Shown here: one piece after another, positions 40,822 to 49,853 of the stretch
Numbering within the stretch: the first letter of the stretch is position 1
Layout: each line of letters opens with the position of its first letter
Assembly: GCF_900659615.1 (NCBI RefSeq)
Contig: NZ_CAACUY010000012.1
Location: forward strand, 1 to 64,000
DNA from: Actinomadura fibrosa
GTDB taxonomy: Bacteria; Actinomycetota; Actinomycetes; Streptosporangiales; Streptosporangiaceae
Direction of reading: 5' to 3'
Length of the DNA: 64,000 bases
Position numbers and translations under genes: made by a program
Notes under the pieces: model-generated
What the model was told of the DNA's origin: nothing
What the model saw: only the letters and a program-made list of their open reading frames with translations
The model's database searches: none

Positions 40822-40861
40822 AGGAGGCGGCCACCCCACCACGGTGGGATGACCGCCTCCT
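40822..40861 (-). terminator. rplJ-rplL terminator
   Basis: Long hairpin: GGAGGCGG and CCGCCTCC arms with inner CCCACC/GGTGGG and two mismatched positions, 48 bases after the rplL stop. It isolates rplJL from the mce operon that follows on the same strand. Confidence 0.7.
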
Positions 40862-40908
40862 GGAGAGCGACGGGACGCGGAGCGCGCCCCGGAAGCCCGG
40901 AGCCGTCC

Positions 40909-41301
40909 TTACTTGACGGTGACCGACGCGCCGGCCTTCTCCAGAGCCTCCTTGGCCTTGTCGGCCGTCTCCTTGTTGACCTTCTCCAGCAGCGGCTTCG
41001 GCGCGCTGTCGACCAGGTCCTTGGCCTCCTTGAGGCCGAGGCTCGTCAGGGAGCGGACCTCCTTGATGACCTGGATCTTCTTGTCGCCGGCGCCTTCGAG
41101 GATGACGTCGAACTCGTCCTGCACGGCGGCCTCGTCGCCACCGCCGGCGCCGCCCGCCGCGGGGGCGGCGGCAACGGCCGCGACCGGGGCGGCGGCCTTG
41201 ACGTCGAAGACCTCCTCGAACTGCTTCACGAACTCGGACAGCTCAAGGAGGGTCATCTCCTTGAAGGCGTCGAGCAGGTCGTCGGTGCTGAGCTTCGCCA
41301 T
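40909..41301 (-). CDS. rplL: 50S ribosomal protein L7/L12
   Basis: The 130-residue stalk protein recruits translation GTPases. N-terminal dimerisation segment ([20 protein letters not shown]), Ala/Gly-rich hinge ([16 protein letters not shown], about 42-58) and C-terminal domain ([20 protein letters not shown]) are clear. It follows rplJ by 51 bases and ends before a hairpin; in most bacteria rpoBC would follow directly, but here the mce operon intervenes. Confidence 0.98.
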   Translation of the reverse strand: MAKLSTDDLLDAFKEMTLLELSEFVKQFEEVFDVKAAAPVAAVAAAPAAGGAGGGDEAAVQDEFDVILEGAGDKKIQVIKEVRSLTSLGLKEAKDLVDSAPKPLLEKVNKETADKAKEALEKAGASVTVK

Positions 41302-41352
41302 GATGCTTCCTCCGCTATGGCTTGTATGTGGGTGGTGGGGAACCGCGGGTGC

Positions 41353-41913
41353 CTACTCGGCGGGAGCCTCGGCGGGCTCGCCGGCCTCGCCGCCCTCGCC
41401 CTCGCGCTTGACGCGCAGGGCCTCGGCGAGCTGGGCCGCCTGGGTCGGCAGCGCGACGAACAGGGCGGCGGCGTTGGCCATCGAACCCTTCATCGCACCG
41501 GCCAGCTTCGCGAGGAGGACCTCGCGCGACTCGAGGTCCGCGAGCTTGCCGATCTCGGACGCGTCCATCGACTTGCCGTCGATGAAGCCGCCCTTGATGA
41601 CCAGCAGCGGGTTGGCCCTGGAGAAGTCGCGCAGACCCTTCGCGGCCTCGACCACGTCGCCCTTCACGAAGGCGATGGCCGAGGGCCCTTCGAGCAGCTC
41701 GGAGAACTGCTCGTCGACACCGGCCTCGCCGGCGGCGCGCTTGGTCAGCGTGTTCTTCACCACGGCGAACCTGGCGTTCTCGCCGAGGTTGGTGCGCAGC
41801 TCCTTGAGCTGCGCCACCGTGAGCCCGCGGTACTCGGTCAGCACGGCGCCGGTGGAGCTCTCGAACTCGCTCTTGAGCTCGGCGATCGCCGCGGCCTTCT
41901 CGGCCTTAGCCAT
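41353..41913 (-). CDS. rplJ: 50S ribosomal protein L10
   Basis: The 186-residue L10 anchors L7/L12 dimers to the ribosome. It starts [20 protein letters not shown]; conserved [14 protein letters not shown] (about 48-61) and the C-terminal L12-binding helix are present, followed by a Glu/Ala-rich tail. ATG at 41913 follows AAGGAGG; the open frame upstream lies in the leader and is not protein. The leader carries an L10-type regulatory RNA ending in an intrinsic terminator. Confidence 0.97.
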   Translation of the reverse strand: MAKAEKAAAIAELKSEFESSTGAVLTEYRGLTVAQLKELRTNLGENARFAVVKNTLTKRAAGEAGVDEQFSELLEGPSAIAFVKGDVVEAAKGLRDFSRANPLLVIKGGFIDGKSMDASEIGKLADLESREVLLAKLAGAMKGSMANAAALFVALPTQAAQLAEALRVKREGEGGEAGEPAEAPAE

Positions 41914-41981
41914 GGGGCCTCCTTCCGATACCTGGGTGGTTGCGACCTTCGCCCGTCCCGGAGGACGGGGTCCGATCCACC

Positions 41982-42012
41982 AAAAAACGCCCCGGCGCAG
42001 GCGCACGGGGCG
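41982..42012 (-). terminator. Attenuator terminator in the rplJ leader
   Basis: On the transcribed strand CGCCCCG and CGGGGCG pair around a GC-rich loop (itself with GCGC/GCGC) and are followed at once by six T residues (A-run at 41982-41987 on the plus strand). Such a U-tract is rare in this genome. It lies 68 bases upstream of the rplJ ATG and downstream of the leader hairpins, as expected for transcription attenuation. Confidence 0.75.
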
Positions 42013-42123
42013 TAGGCAGGGCACGGAGGCCATGCGGAAGCTCTCGTCTCACCTACGCAGGCCGCCCGACGAATCGGGTCCTTCGGTCATCTCGGCTGAG
42101 ATGACGACCGGCGGTCTTCGGCA
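42013..42123 (-). ncRNA. L10 leader (rplJL autoregulatory RNA)
   Basis: Between the rplJ promoter and the attenuator lie two clear hairpins: GTCATCTC-N4-GAGATGAC (42086-42105) and CCCGA-N4-TCGGG (42065-42078), joined by GACCGAAGGACC-like single-stranded segments. Position and architecture match the L10 leader family, which binds the L10-L12 complex. Boundaries are approximate, and the specific L10-binding loop was assigned by position rather than by alignment. Confidence 0.6.
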
Positions 42124-42129
42124 GACAAC

Positions 42130-42159
42130 AGGGTACGTGCTCGCCGTCCGACTTTCCAA
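42130..42159 (-). promoter_or_regulatory. Putative rplJ promoter
   Basis: TTGGAA (42159-42154), an 18-bp spacer and TACCCT (42135-42130) on the minus strand, giving a leader of about 210 nt before rplJ that contains the L10 leader and attenuator. Confidence 0.55.
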
Positions 42160-42240
42160 ATCGCCGGAGGCGGCCGGGGAGCCGGAGCGGCCAGGGAGCC
42201 GCGCCGGCGTGCGGCGCGGCCCTCCCGGAACGCGGACCGG

Positions 42241-43125
42241 TCAGGTCCCGGCGGTCGGCAGGCCGCCGCCCATGTTCTTCAGCAGGGCGCCGAAGTCGGT
42301 GACCTGGTCGGCCGGCGGCGCCGTGACCTGCACCGGCTTCCCGAAGTCCCGGTAGTTCATGGTCATGGTCGTCGCACCCTCGGCGGTCTGCCCCGTCTTC
42401 ATGACCACCTTGCGGGGCAGCTGCTGGCCGTCCACCCACAGGTCGAAGGCCATCGAGTCGATCCCGCTCTGGCCCAGGCTCTTGCGGTACAGCTCCTGCC
42501 GGTCCGCCGGCAGCTTGGCGATGGCGTCCTCCGGCCGGAAGGTGCCGGTGTAGTGCGTGGTCTCCACGCCGTTCACCGTCTCCTTGCCGACCTCGCGGGC
42601 GTCCTTGGACGCCGTCAGCATCCTCGTGTTCTGCACCGGGTCCAGCTGCCGCGACTGCTGGAGCAGCTGGTCGATGTTCAGGCCGGACTTCCGCCCCAGC
42701 TCGTCCAGCGAGATCTTCATCCACGGCTTGGCCGAGGCACCGCCGCCGAGCTGGGACAGCATCGGCATCTTCATGTACATCGTGCGCCCGACGAGCACCT
42801 GCTCCATGCCACCCGTCGACTTGCCCGCGACCGTCATGTTGTCGAACTTCATGCGGTAGGCCAGGTCGGGCTTGGTGCGGTACTGCATGCTGCCGGTCAT
42901 CGTGACGTCGCCGTCCGACGCCCCGGTGCTCCGCATCGACAGGTCGGCCTGGAACGAGTCGGTGCTGCCGGTCTTCTCGGCCGTCTTGCCCAGCACCTGC
43001 GCCGCGGTGAGCCGGACGTTCGCGCCGGCCTCGTTCACCTTGTCCCCGGCGTCTCCGAGACAGCCGGTGAGGGAGAGGGCGAGGCCGGTGGCCAGCGCCG
43101 TGCCCGCGGCGAAACGACGAATCAT
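42241..43125 (-). CDS. LppX/LolA-like lipoprotein
   Basis: A 294-residue lipoprotein. Signal peptide MIRRFAAGTALATGLALSL with lipobox LTGC (Cys22). The mature domain alternates beta-strands and Trp/Gly-poor linkers (SFQADLSMRSTG ... GSMQYRTKPDLAYRMKFD ... HYTGTFRPEDAIAKL) like the LppX/LprG/LolA fold that binds lipids. A close paralogue lies just upstream (43305). Streptomycetes also keep lipoprotein genes between rplA and rplJ. Function unknown; a lipid carrier or envelope role is inferred from fold. ATG at 43125 with AAGGAG upstream. Confidence 0.85.
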   Translation of the reverse strand: MIRRFAAGTALATGLALSLTGCLGDAGDKVNEAGANVRLTAAQVLGKTAEKTGSTDSFQADLSMRSTGASDGDVTMTGSMQYRTKPDLAYRMKFDNMTVAGKSTGGMEQVLVGRTMYMKMPMLSQLGGGASAKPWMKISLDELGRKSGLNIDQLLQQSRQLDPVQNTRMLTASKDAREVGKETVNGVETTHYTGTFRPEDAIAKLPADRQELYRKSLGQSGIDSMAFDLWVDGQQLPRKVVMKTGQTAEGATTMTMNYRDFGKPVQVTAPPADQVTDFGALLKNMGGGLPTAGT

Positions 43126-43256
43126 TGGGGGGAGTCTCCTTCGTCTGGTCTGAGTGCCCGAGCGCTCCGGCCGGACGTTCAGTGTGACGCGAGGAAGACT
43201 ACCGGGGTTCCGTTTGTCCCGAGGTGCCGGTTATGAGATGGGACAAGTGGGACGTC

Positions 43257-43284
43257 TGGGACGCGCCCGGGAGGGCGTGTCCCA
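43257..43284 (-). terminator. Terminator between the two lipoprotein genes
   Basis: TGGGACGCGCCC pairs with GGGCGTGTCCCA (one G-U) around GGGA, 20 bases after the stop of the gene ending at 43305. Confidence 0.65.
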
Positions 43285-43304
43285 GGGCGTGCCCTAGGGG
43301 GGCT

Positions 43305-44162
43305 CTAGTTGCCACCTCCGAGGATCGAGCCCAGCGAGAGCTCGCCCACCTGGTCCGACGGCGGCGGGTTCACGCTGAACGACTTGCCGTAGTCGCTGTA
43401 GAGGACGGTGACCGAGCCGCTCTCGCCCTGCGAGCCCGTCGCCGTGGAGGTGAGCTTGCGCGGGAGGTTCTGGCCGTCCGTCCACACGTTGAAGTTGATC
43501 TTGGCGTTCTTGTCGTCCTTGTCCAGCCACGTGGACACCTTGTCGCGCGCCTGCGCGTCCAGGCGGTTCAGCGCGTCCTGGACGGTCACCGTGCCGGTGT
43601 AGTGCGTGGTCTTCACGCCGTCGACCGTCTCGGTGCCGACGCGGCGGGCGTCCTTGGAGCCGGTGAACATCTTCGTCTGCTCGGCCGGGTCGACCTTCTG
43701 GATCTGGTTGACGAGGTCCTGCACGTCGAGACCGGTCCGCTGCGCCACCTGGTTCGCGTCGATCTTCAGCCACTGCTTGCCGCCGCTGACGAACCGGGCG
43801 AGCTGCGGCACCTTCGCGTACAGGACGTCGTCGGTGAAGATCGCCTGCCCCTTGACGCCCGCGAGCGACCGCCCGCCCTGGCTGACCTCGTCGATCCGGG
43901 CGCTGAACTTCACCGCCGGCCGCAGCCGGAACTGCCCGGTCGCGTGGACTTTGCCGCCGTCGCTCCCCGTGCCCGTCACGGTGAGGTCGGCCTTGAAGGT
44001 GTCGGACTCCCCGGTCTTCTGGGACGACTTCAGCAGCGCCTCGTTGGCGCTGAGCTTCATGTTCTCGGTGCCGTTGCCCGACCCGTCACCGTTGCACCCG
44101 GACAGGAGGAGCGCGGCGCCGACGGCGGTGCCGCCGGCCGCCACTGCGAGTCGTCGGTTCAT
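43305..44162 (-). CDS. LppX/LolA-like lipoprotein, paralogue
   Basis: A 285-residue lipoprotein: MNRRLAVAAGGTAVGAALLL then SGC lipobox (Cys23). It shares with the 42241 gene the order of motifs: DTFKADLTVTGTG, RLRPAVKFSARID, KDARRVGTETVDGVKTTHYTG and a final beta-strand region ending in a YSDYGK segment (compare MNYRDFGKPV). A tandem duplication is likely. Start ATG at 44162 preceded by AAAGGAGG. Lipid-binding role inferred from fold only. Confidence 0.85.
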   Translation of the reverse strand: MNRRLAVAAGGTAVGAALLLSGCNGDGSGNGTENMKLSANEALLKSSQKTGESDTFKADLTVTGTGSDGGKVHATGQFRLRPAVKFSARIDEVSQGGRSLAGVKGQAIFTDDVLYAKVPQLARFVSGGKQWLKIDANQVAQRTGLDVQDLVNQIQKVDPAEQTKMFTGSKDARRVGTETVDGVKTTHYTGTVTVQDALNRLDAQARDKVSTWLDKDDKNAKINFNVWTDGQNLPRKLTSTATGSQGESGSVTVLYSDYGKSFSVNPPPSDQVGELSLGSILGGGN

Positions 44163-44311
44163 GGGGGTTGAGCCTCCTTTGTCGCCCTGCTGGTGTTCCC
44201 AGTCTCTCCAGGCGCCAACGGCACGGCATCCCCCGGTGGTACGAATGGGGCCTCCGGCGGTACGACCTCCGGCGTACCCTCCCGGGACACGAAGGTCAGC
44301 CGTACGAGAGG

Positions 44312-45157
44312 TCAGCCGTACGAGCTGAAGGTCATCGAGCCGGTGAGGTTCGTGCCCGGTACGGCGGCGTTCAGGCCCACCCAGGACGGCCGCCCGCTCT
44401 TGGCGTCGGCCCAGAGGTCGAGGCCCACCGCGGTGCTGTCGGGCAGCACCGCGCGGGCCCGGGACGCCACGTCCTTCGGGAGCAGCGTGTACACGGCGCC
44501 GAGGACGGCCTGCGCCAGGTAGTGGCTGGAACCGGACGCGTTCGGCCCGGTCGCCGTCACCCCCGGCACGGAGCGGATCACGTACGTGAGCTGCCGCGGG
44601 TCCGACCCGTTGCGCAGCGTCGCGAGCTGCTTCGAGGTCAGCTTCGACTTCGTCCACTTTTCGCCGTCGTAGCCCGACAGCGTGCTCCCGCTCACGACCA
44701 CCTTCTGGGTGACCTTGGTGAGCACGCCGTCCTTCATGATCTGCCGGTGCCCGACGGCGCTCATCGCGAACGTCGGCCACGTCCGGAACGTCGCGGTCTC
44801 CGTCAGCCACTGGTAGTTGCGCGAGCCGCCCGAGAGCTTCACGTCCGTCACGCGGGTGAACGAGCGCAGCGCCGGCCCGGGAACCGGCTTCCTGGACGCG
44901 CCGCCGGACCGGTTCCCGGCGCCGTTCCCCGAGCCCGCCCCGGGCTGGGCGGAGCCTGACGTCTTCGGCGCCGCCGAGTCGGCCGCGTCGCCCTGGCCCA
45001 CCGGGTCCTGCCGGACCATGGCCGCCGAGGGCTCCAGCGCCCCGTCGCCCTTCGGCGAGCTGTGGCCGATCTTGACGCCCATCACGATCGCCGTGGGCAC
45101 GACGGCCACGGCCACGACGGAGGAGATCGCGATGATTCGGTCAGTTCGACGCTTCAC
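44312..45157 (-). CDS. Membrane-anchored protein related to the neighbouring lipoproteins
   Basis: A 281-residue protein with an uncleaved-looking N-terminal membrane helix (IIAISSVVAVAVVPTAIVMG), a Gly/Ser/Pro-rich linker (about 35-95) and an exported domain with similar motif order (TETATFRTWPTF ... VVSGSTLSGYDGEKW ... MTFSSYG at the end). It lacks a lipobox Cys. GTG start without a clear ribosome site, so the start is uncertain. It lies between rplA and the two lipoproteins and may work with them. Confidence 0.75.
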   Translation of the reverse strand: MKRRTDRIIAISSVVAVAVVPTAIVMGVKIGHSSPKGDGALEPSAAMVRQDPVGQGDAADSAAPKTSGSAQPGAGSGNGAGNRSGGASRKPVPGPALRSFTRVTDVKLSGGSRNYQWLTETATFRTWPTFAMSAVGHRQIMKDGVLTKVTQKVVVSGSTLSGYDGEKWTKSKLTSKQLATLRNGSDPRQLTYVIRSVPGVTATGPNASGSSHYLAQAVLGAVYTLLPKDVASRARAVLPDSTAVGLDLWADAKSGRPSWVGLNAAVPGTNLTGSMTFSSYG

Positions 45158-45266
45158 GGAGAGAATTCAACACCAGATTCCTCACCGGTAACAAAGCGAT
45201 CAGGCAAGGATCTGTCCGGATCCGGACGCCGATTCGTGTATCCGCGCGTCGAACGGGCGCAAAAGA

Positions 45267-45300
45267 TGACAGGGCGTCCCCCTACGGGAACGCCCTGTCG
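45267..45300 (-). terminator. rplK-rplA terminator
   Basis: GACAGGGCGT/ACGCCCTGTC with inner CCC/GGG around CCTAC, 56 bases after the rplA stop. Confidence 0.75.
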
Positions 45301-45355
45301 TCTCTGCCCTGCTCGTCCGGAGCTGTCCGACCGCGGCGGCCGGACGGGAACCGGA

Positions 45356-46072
45356 TCAGGCCTCGTCGAGCTCCGCGGTCAGGTTGCGGACCGCGTTCGG
45401 GTCCACCGGGATGCTCGGGCCCATCGACGTGGTCAGCGAGGCCTTCTTGACGTACCGGCCCTTCGCCGCCGACGGCTTGAGCCGCTGGATCTCCTCGACG
45501 GCCGCGGCGTAGTTCTCCACGAGCTGGCGCTCGTCGAAGGACGCCTTGCCGATGATGAAGTGGAGGTTCGCGTGCCGGTCCACCCGGAACTCGATCTTGC
45601 CGCCCTTGATGTCGGCCACGGCCTTCGCCACGTCCATGGTGACCGTGCCGGTCTTCGGGTTCGGCATGAGGCCGCGCGGGCCGAGCACCCGGCCGAGCCG
45701 GCCGACCTTGCCCATCTGGTCCGGCGTCGCCACGACCGCGTCGAAGTCCAGGAAGCCGCCCTGGATCCGCTCGATCATGTCGTCGGAGCCGACCAGGTCG
45801 GCGCCGGCCTCGCGGGCCTCCTCCGCCTTCGCGCCGCCGGCGAAGACCAGCACGCGGGCGGTCTTGCCGGTGCCGTGCGGCAGGTTGACGGTGCCGCGCA
45901 CCATCTGGTCCGCCTTGCGGGGGTCGACGCCGAGCCGGAGCGCGACCTCGACGGTCGCGTCGAACTTGGTGACGGTGGTGTCCTTGGCCAGCTTCACGGC
46001 CTCGACCGGGCTGTACAGCCGCTCGCGGTCGATCTTCTCGGCCGCGGCGCGGTAGCCCTTGCTGCGCTTCAT
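45356..46072 (-). CDS. rplA: 50S ribosomal protein L1
   Basis: The 238-residue L1 forms the mobile stalk at the E site and in many bacteria represses rplKA. It starts [41 protein letters not shown] (signature, about 125-145, given in part) and the C-terminal domain are intact. It follows rplK by 59 bases. Confidence 0.97.
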   Translation of the reverse strand: MKRSKGYRAAAEKIDRERLYSPVEAVKLAKDTTVTKFDATVEVALRLGVDPRKADQMVRGTVNLPHGTGKTARVLVFAGGAKAEEAREAGADLVGSDDMIERIQGGFLDFDAVVATPDQMGKVGRLGRVLGPRGLMPNPKTGTVTMDVAKAVADIKGGKIEFRVDRHANLHFIIGKASFDERQLVENYAAAVEEIQRLKPSAAKGRYVKKASLTTSMGPSIPVDPNAVRNLTAELDEA

Positions 46073-46131
46073 GTCGGTTCCTCCAACGGAACGTGTGGTA
46101 CGGGCCGCGCAGGCCCTTCCACGGGTGGGGA

Positions 46132-46560
46132 CTACTTGACCTCGATGCCCATGGAGCGGGCGGTGCCGGCGACGATCTTCTCGGCGGCGTCGAGGTCCTT
46201 GGCGTTCAGGTCGGGCATCTTGGTCGTGGCGATCTCGCGGATCTGGTCGCGGCTGACCGAGCCGACCTTGGTCTTGTGCGGCTCGCCGCTGCCCTTCTCG
46301 ATGCCCGCGGCCTTCAGGATGAGCTGCGCGGCCGGCGGGGTCTTGGTGACGAAGGTGAACGACCGGTCCTCGTAGATGGTGATCTCTACGGGGATGACGT
46401 TGCCGCGCTGGGACTCCGTGGCAGCGTTGTACTGCTTGCAGAAGTCCATGATGTTGACGCCGTGCGGGCCGAGCGCGGTGCCGACGGGCGGCGCCGGGGT
46501 GGCCTGGCCGGCCTGGAGCTGCACCTTGACGAGCGCGGCGATCTTCTTCTTCGGAGGCAT
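46132..46560 (-). CDS. rplK: 50S ribosomal protein L11
   Basis: The 142-residue L11 organises the GTPase-associated centre and is the thiostrepton/micrococcin target region. It starts [20 protein letters not shown] with the Pro-rich linker region ([20 protein letters not shown], about 21-40) and the rRNA-binding C-terminal domain. The ATG at 46560 follows GAGAGGAAGG; an upstream in-frame extension lies in the leader. Confidence 0.97.
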   Translation of the reverse strand: MPPKKKIAALVKVQLQAGQATPAPPVGTALGPHGVNIMDFCKQYNAATESQRGNVIPVEITIYEDRSFTFVTKTPPAAQLILKAAGIEKGSGEPHKTKVGSVSRDQIREIATTKMPDLNAKDLDAAEKIVAGTARSMGIEVK

Positions 46561-46614
46561 GGCGCCTTCCTCTCGTTCCTGTTTCGTGTCGATCCCGACT
46601 CCCGCACGGGCGGG

Positions 46615-46649
46615 CAACACCGTCGGCCGGAACGTAAGCCGGGGTGTTG
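46615..46649 (-). promoter_or_regulatory. Hairpin in the rplK leader, possible L1 site
   Basis: CAACACC pairs with GGTGTTG, enclosing CCGG-AACGTAAG-CCGG, about 55 bases before the rplK ATG. In other bacteria L1 binds a structured site in this leader. Similarity to the L1 site was not established beyond position and a stem with an internal loop. Confidence 0.35.
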
Positions 46650-46688
46650 GGATCCTCAGAGAACCGCACGGATGCGGAAGATCAGGAG

Positions 46689-46707
46689 CCGGGCGCAGCG
46701 CGCCCGG
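46689..46707 (-). terminator. Hairpin between nusG and rplK
   Basis: CCGGGCGC-AGC-GCGCCCGG, 50 bases after the nusG stop; a likely partial terminator separating secE-nusG from rplK-rplA. Confidence 0.5.
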
Positions 46708-46756
46708 GCAGCGGCCGCCCCCGCCGGAACGGGAGGCGACCCGACCAGGGTACCCG

Positions 46757-47626
46757 CTAAATCTTGGAGACCTGGTTGAAGGACAGCTCGACCGGCGTCT
46801 CCCGGCCGAAGATCGAGACGAGCACCTTGAGCTTCTGCTGCTCGGCGTTGATCTCGTTGACCGTGGCGGGCAGCGTCGCGAACGGGCCGTCCATGACGGT
46901 GACCGACTCGCCGACCTCGAAGTCGACGGTGTGCGCGACCTTGGCCTGCTCCTTGGCCTTGACCGCGCCCTCCTCGGGCTCGGGGGCCAGCAGGTTGGCG
47001 ACCTCGTCCAGGCTCAGCGGGGACGGCTTGTTCAGCAGCCCGACGAACCCGGTCACGCCCGGCGTGTTGCGGACCGCGGCCCACGACTCGTCGGTCAGCT
47101 CCATGCGGACGAGGATGTAGCCCGGCAGGACCTTCTCGTTGACCTTCTGGCGCTTGCCGCCCTTGATCTCGGTCACCTCGTGCTGCGGGACCTCGATCTG
47201 GAAGATGTAGTCCTCCATGTTGAGGGTCTGCGTCCGGGTCTCGATGTTGGTCTTGACCCGGTTCTCGTAGCCCGCGTAGGAGTGCACGACGTACCAGTCG
47301 CCCGGCTGGAGCCGGAGCTGCATCTTGAACTCGGCGTACGGGTCGGCGGGGGGCCCGGCGGGCTCCTCCTCGTCCTCGTCGCCCGCGTCGGCGCCGGCGG
47401 CGTCGTCGCCCTCGACCGCCTCGGCGAGGTCGGCGGCGCCCTCGGCGGCGTCGGCGGGCGGCTCGTCCTCGCCTTCGAGCTTCGTGTCCGCGGGCTCGGC
47501 GTCGCCGGCGGCGACGGCGGCCTCGGCCGCCTCGTCGACGGGCTCGGCCGCCTGGTCGGCCGCAGCAGCCGCAGCGGACTGGGCCTCTTCGATGGCCTCG
47601 TCGTAGGGCTGTGAGGACTCGGACAC
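46757..47626 (-). CDS. nusG: Transcription termination/antitermination factor NusG
   Basis: The 289-residue NusG binds RNA polymerase and links it to Rho or S10. Residues 1-105 are an Ala/Glu/Asp-rich disordered extension common in actinomycetes. The NGN domain follows ([19 protein letters not shown], about 110-128, and [17 protein letters not shown]) and a C-terminal KOW domain ([20 protein letters not shown]). GTG start. It lies between secE (125 bases) and rplK. Confidence 0.97.
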   Translation of the reverse strand: MSESSQPYDEAIEEAQSAAAAAADQAAEPVDEAAEAAVAAGDAEPADTKLEGEDEPPADAAEGAADLAEAVEGDDAAGADAGDEDEEEPAGPPADPYAEFKMQLRLQPGDWYVVHSYAGYENRVKTNIETRTQTLNMEDYIFQIEVPQHEVTEIKGGKRQKVNEKVLPGYILVRMELTDESWAAVRNTPGVTGFVGLLNKPSPLSLDEVANLLAPEPEEGAVKAKEQAKVAHTVDFEVGESVTVMDGPFATLPATVNEINAEQQKLKVLVSIFGRETPVELSFNQVSKI

Positions 47627-47751
47627 GGTGACTCTTTCTCTCGTACGGTCTGCGGTGATGAACGTGCGCGGTGCTTGCGCTGTCTGCCTTGCGGTGCTGC
47701 TCCCGGGTGCCGGGCCCGCGGTGCGGCGGGGCCGCCCCGGTGGCCGGCGGC

Positions 47752-48000
47752 TCAGCCGAAGATCTCGTAGATGCCCTTCTGCAGGCCCCAGTCGAGACCG
47801 GACACGATCGCGACCATGACCAGCACGAACACGAGGGAGACCGTCGTGTACGTGATGAGCTCCCGGCGCGTGGGCCAGATGACCTTGCGCAGCTCGGCGA
47901 TGACCTGGCGCACGAACAGGGCCGGGGTGGTCCGCTTGTGCGCGGCCTTCCCCTTGCCTTCGTCCTTGGCCGCGGCCTCGCCGCGCGTCTCAGTCGCCAT
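47752..48000 (-). CDS. secE: Preprotein translocase subunit SecE
   Basis: An 82-residue single-span subunit of the SecYEG channel. A charged N-terminus is followed by the amphipathic surface helix ([20 protein letters not shown], about 29-48) with the conserved WPTR motif and one membrane helix ([20 protein letters not shown]). Length and topology are typical of actinobacteria. A palindrome CAACCA-N5-TGGTTG lies upstream at 48030-48046. Confidence 0.97.
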   Translation of the reverse strand: MATETRGEAAAKDEGKGKAAHKRTTPALFVRQVIAELRKVIWPTRRELITYTTVSLVFVLVMVAIVSGLDWGLQKGIYEIFG

Positions 48001-48123
48001 TGCCGCCGTTCACCTCATAGGTCGTGTTCCAACCACCCAGTGGTTGTCGCGCGGAGCCCGTACCGCGGGGTGCCACGGCGGCCGCCGCGGCGCGGACGGC
48101 ACGGGTGCGCGCACCGCACCTCG

Positions 48124-48196
48124 CAGGGCAGGAGGGACTCGAACCCCCAACCGCCGGTTTTGGAGACCGGAGCTCTACCAATTGAGCCACTGCCCT
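48124..48196 (-). tRNA. tRNA-Trp (anticodon CCA)
   Basis: Cloverleaf folds fully: acceptor AGGGCAG/CTGCCCT, anticodon stem CCGGT/ACCGG with loop CTCCAAA (anticodon CCA), T-arm GGGGGTTCGAGTCCCTC region. Discriminator G; CCA is not encoded. It lies directly upstream of secE, as in mycobacteria and streptomycetes. Confidence 0.97.
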
Positions 48197-48197
48197 T

Positions 48198-48238
48198 CAT
48201 CTCCGATGAAGGAGATACTGCATCTCCGGTGAAGGAGA
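48198..48238 (-). repeat. Two tandem hairpin repeats in the tRNA-Trp leader
   Basis: CATCTCCGATGAAGGAGA (48198-48215) and CATCTCCGGTGAAGGAGA (48221-48238), period 23, each able to form a TCTCC/GGAGA hairpin. The first ends two bases before the mature tRNA 5' end. The rest of the gap to 48475 shows no other gene. Confidence 0.7.
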
Positions 48239-48475
48239 AACACCCGGCCGCGAGGACCGGGATCGTGCGGACACCAGCTTACGGGCTCTTGGGAACGTCC
48301 TTGTGCGGACAGGCTCGTATACCGGTGACGCGTCACTTGGAGGGTGAGTCTACGTCTCCGAGGCCCCCGCGTCGAACCAGACCGCCGGAGATCCTCCCGG
48401 GACGGCGGCGGACGCCGCGCGACCGGCCCGGACATATGGCCCGGGTCACGGCCCGGCTTCTGTAACGATAGGGAC

Positions 48476-49687
48476 ATGAGCATCGACCGTCCTCGCATCT
48501 CCCAGCGCATCGCCGCGATCTCCGAGTCCGCCACGCTGGCCGTCGACGCCAAGGCCAAGGCGCTGAAGGCGGCGGGCCGCCCGGTCATCGGGTTCGGCGC
48601 GGGCGAGCCCGACTTCCCGACGCCCGAGTACATCGTGGAGGCCGCGGTCACCGCGTGCAGGGTGCCCCGGTTCCACAAGTACACGCCCGCCGGCGGGCTG
48701 CCCGAGCTGCGCGCCGCGATCGCGGAGAAGACCGAGCGCGACTCCGGCTACCGGGTCGAGGCGGCGCAGGTCCTCGTGACCAACGGCGGGAAGCAGGCGG
48801 TGTACGAGGCGTTCGCGGCGCTGCTCGACCCGGGCGACGAGGTGCTCGTGCCGGCTCCGTACTGGACGACCTACCCCGAGTCGATCAAGCTCGCGGGCGG
48901 CGTCCCGGTGGACGTGGTCGCCGACGAGACGACCGGCTACAAGGTGAGCGTCGAGCAGCTGGAGGCGGCCCGCACCGACCGGACGAAGGTGCTGCTGTTC
49001 GTCTCGCCGTCCAACCCGACGGGCGCGGTCTACAGCCGCGCCGAGATCGAGGAGATCGGCCGCTGGGCGGACGGGCACGGCCTGTGGGTGATCACGGACG
49101 AGATCTACGAGCACCTCGTGTACGGCGGCGCCGAGTTCCACTCGCTGCCCGTGCTGGTGCCCGAGCTCGCCGACCGCACGCTGGTGCTGAACGGCGTGGC
49201 GAAGACGTACGCGATGACGGGCTGGCGGGTGGGCTGGCTGATCGGCCCGGCGGACGTGGTGAAGGCCGCGGCGAACATGCAGTCCCACGCGACGTCCAAC
49301 GTGGCGAACGTGTCGCAGGCCGCGGCGCTCGCCGCGGTGACCGGCGACCTGTCGGCGGTGGCGGAGATGCGCACGGCGTTCGACCGGCGCCGCCAGACGA
49401 TGGTCCGGATGCTGAACGAGATCCCCGGGATCGTGTGCCCCGAGCCGGAGGGGGCGTTCTACGCCTACCCGTCGGTCAAGGCGCTGCTCGGGAAGGAGAT
49501 CCGCGGCAAGCGCCCGCAGACGTCGGTGGAGCTGGCCTCGCTGATCCTGGAGGAGGCCGAGGTCGCGCTGGTCCCGGGCGAGGCGTTCGGTACGCCCGGC
49601 TACTTCCGCCTCTCGTACGCGCTCGGCGACGACGACCTGGTCGAGGGCGTGTCGCGGGTCGGCAAGCTGCTGGCCGAGGCGACCTGA
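48476..49687 (+). CDS. aspC: Class I pyridoxal-phosphate aminotransferase (aspartate aminotransferase type)
   Basis: A 403-residue fold-type I aminotransferase, probably converting aspartate and 2-oxoglutarate. Motifs: [10 protein letters not shown] (about 37), [11 protein letters not shown] (cofactor phosphate region), [10 protein letters not shown] (Asn), the PLP Lys in [15 protein letters not shown] (about 238-252), and the C-terminal substrate Arg in YFRLSYA. Streptomycetes carry an aspC gene next to secE, which fits this position. ATG at 48476; TAACGAT, a -10-like element, lies only 13 bases upstream, so the mRNA may have a very short leader. Confidence 0.94.
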   Translation: MSIDRPRISQRIAAISESATLAVDAKAKALKAAGRPVIGFGAGEPDFPTPEYIVEAAVTACRVPRFHKYTPAGGLPELRAAIAEKTERDSGYRVEAAQVLVTNGGKQAVYEAFAALLDPGDEVLVPAPYWTTYPESIKLAGGVPVDVVADETTGYKVSVEQLEAARTDRTKVLLFVSPSNPTGAVYSRAEIEEIGRWADGHGLWVITDEIYEHLVYGGAEFHSLPVLVPELADRTLVLNGVAKTYAMTGWRVGWLIGPADVVKAAANMQSHATSNVANVSQAAALAAVTGDLSAVAEMRTAFDRRRQTMVRMLNEIPGIVCPEPEGAFYAYPSVKALLGKEIRGKRPQTSVELASLILEEAEVALVPGEAFGTPGYFRLSYALGDDDLVEGVSRVGKLLAEAT

Positions 49688-49710
49688 TCCAGGACGCCGT
49701 CACGACGAAC

Positions 49711-49749
49711 AGACCGGCCCCGGGAACGTCGAGTTCCCGGGGCCGGTCT
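49711..49749. terminator. Bidirectional terminator after aspC
   Basis: A 16-bp perfect stem (AGACCGGCCCCGGGAA and its complement) around CGTCGAG, 24 bases after the aspC stop; the convergent gene ends at 49854. Confidence 0.8.
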
Positions 49750-49853
49750 CGCTCGGACGAGCTACGGGTCCCGTCCGAGCGTCACTTCGGCGGGGCGTCG
49801 CGGGCGGCCCCTCCCCGCGCCCGGACGCCCCACCGGAGCGGGGCTCCTTGAGG

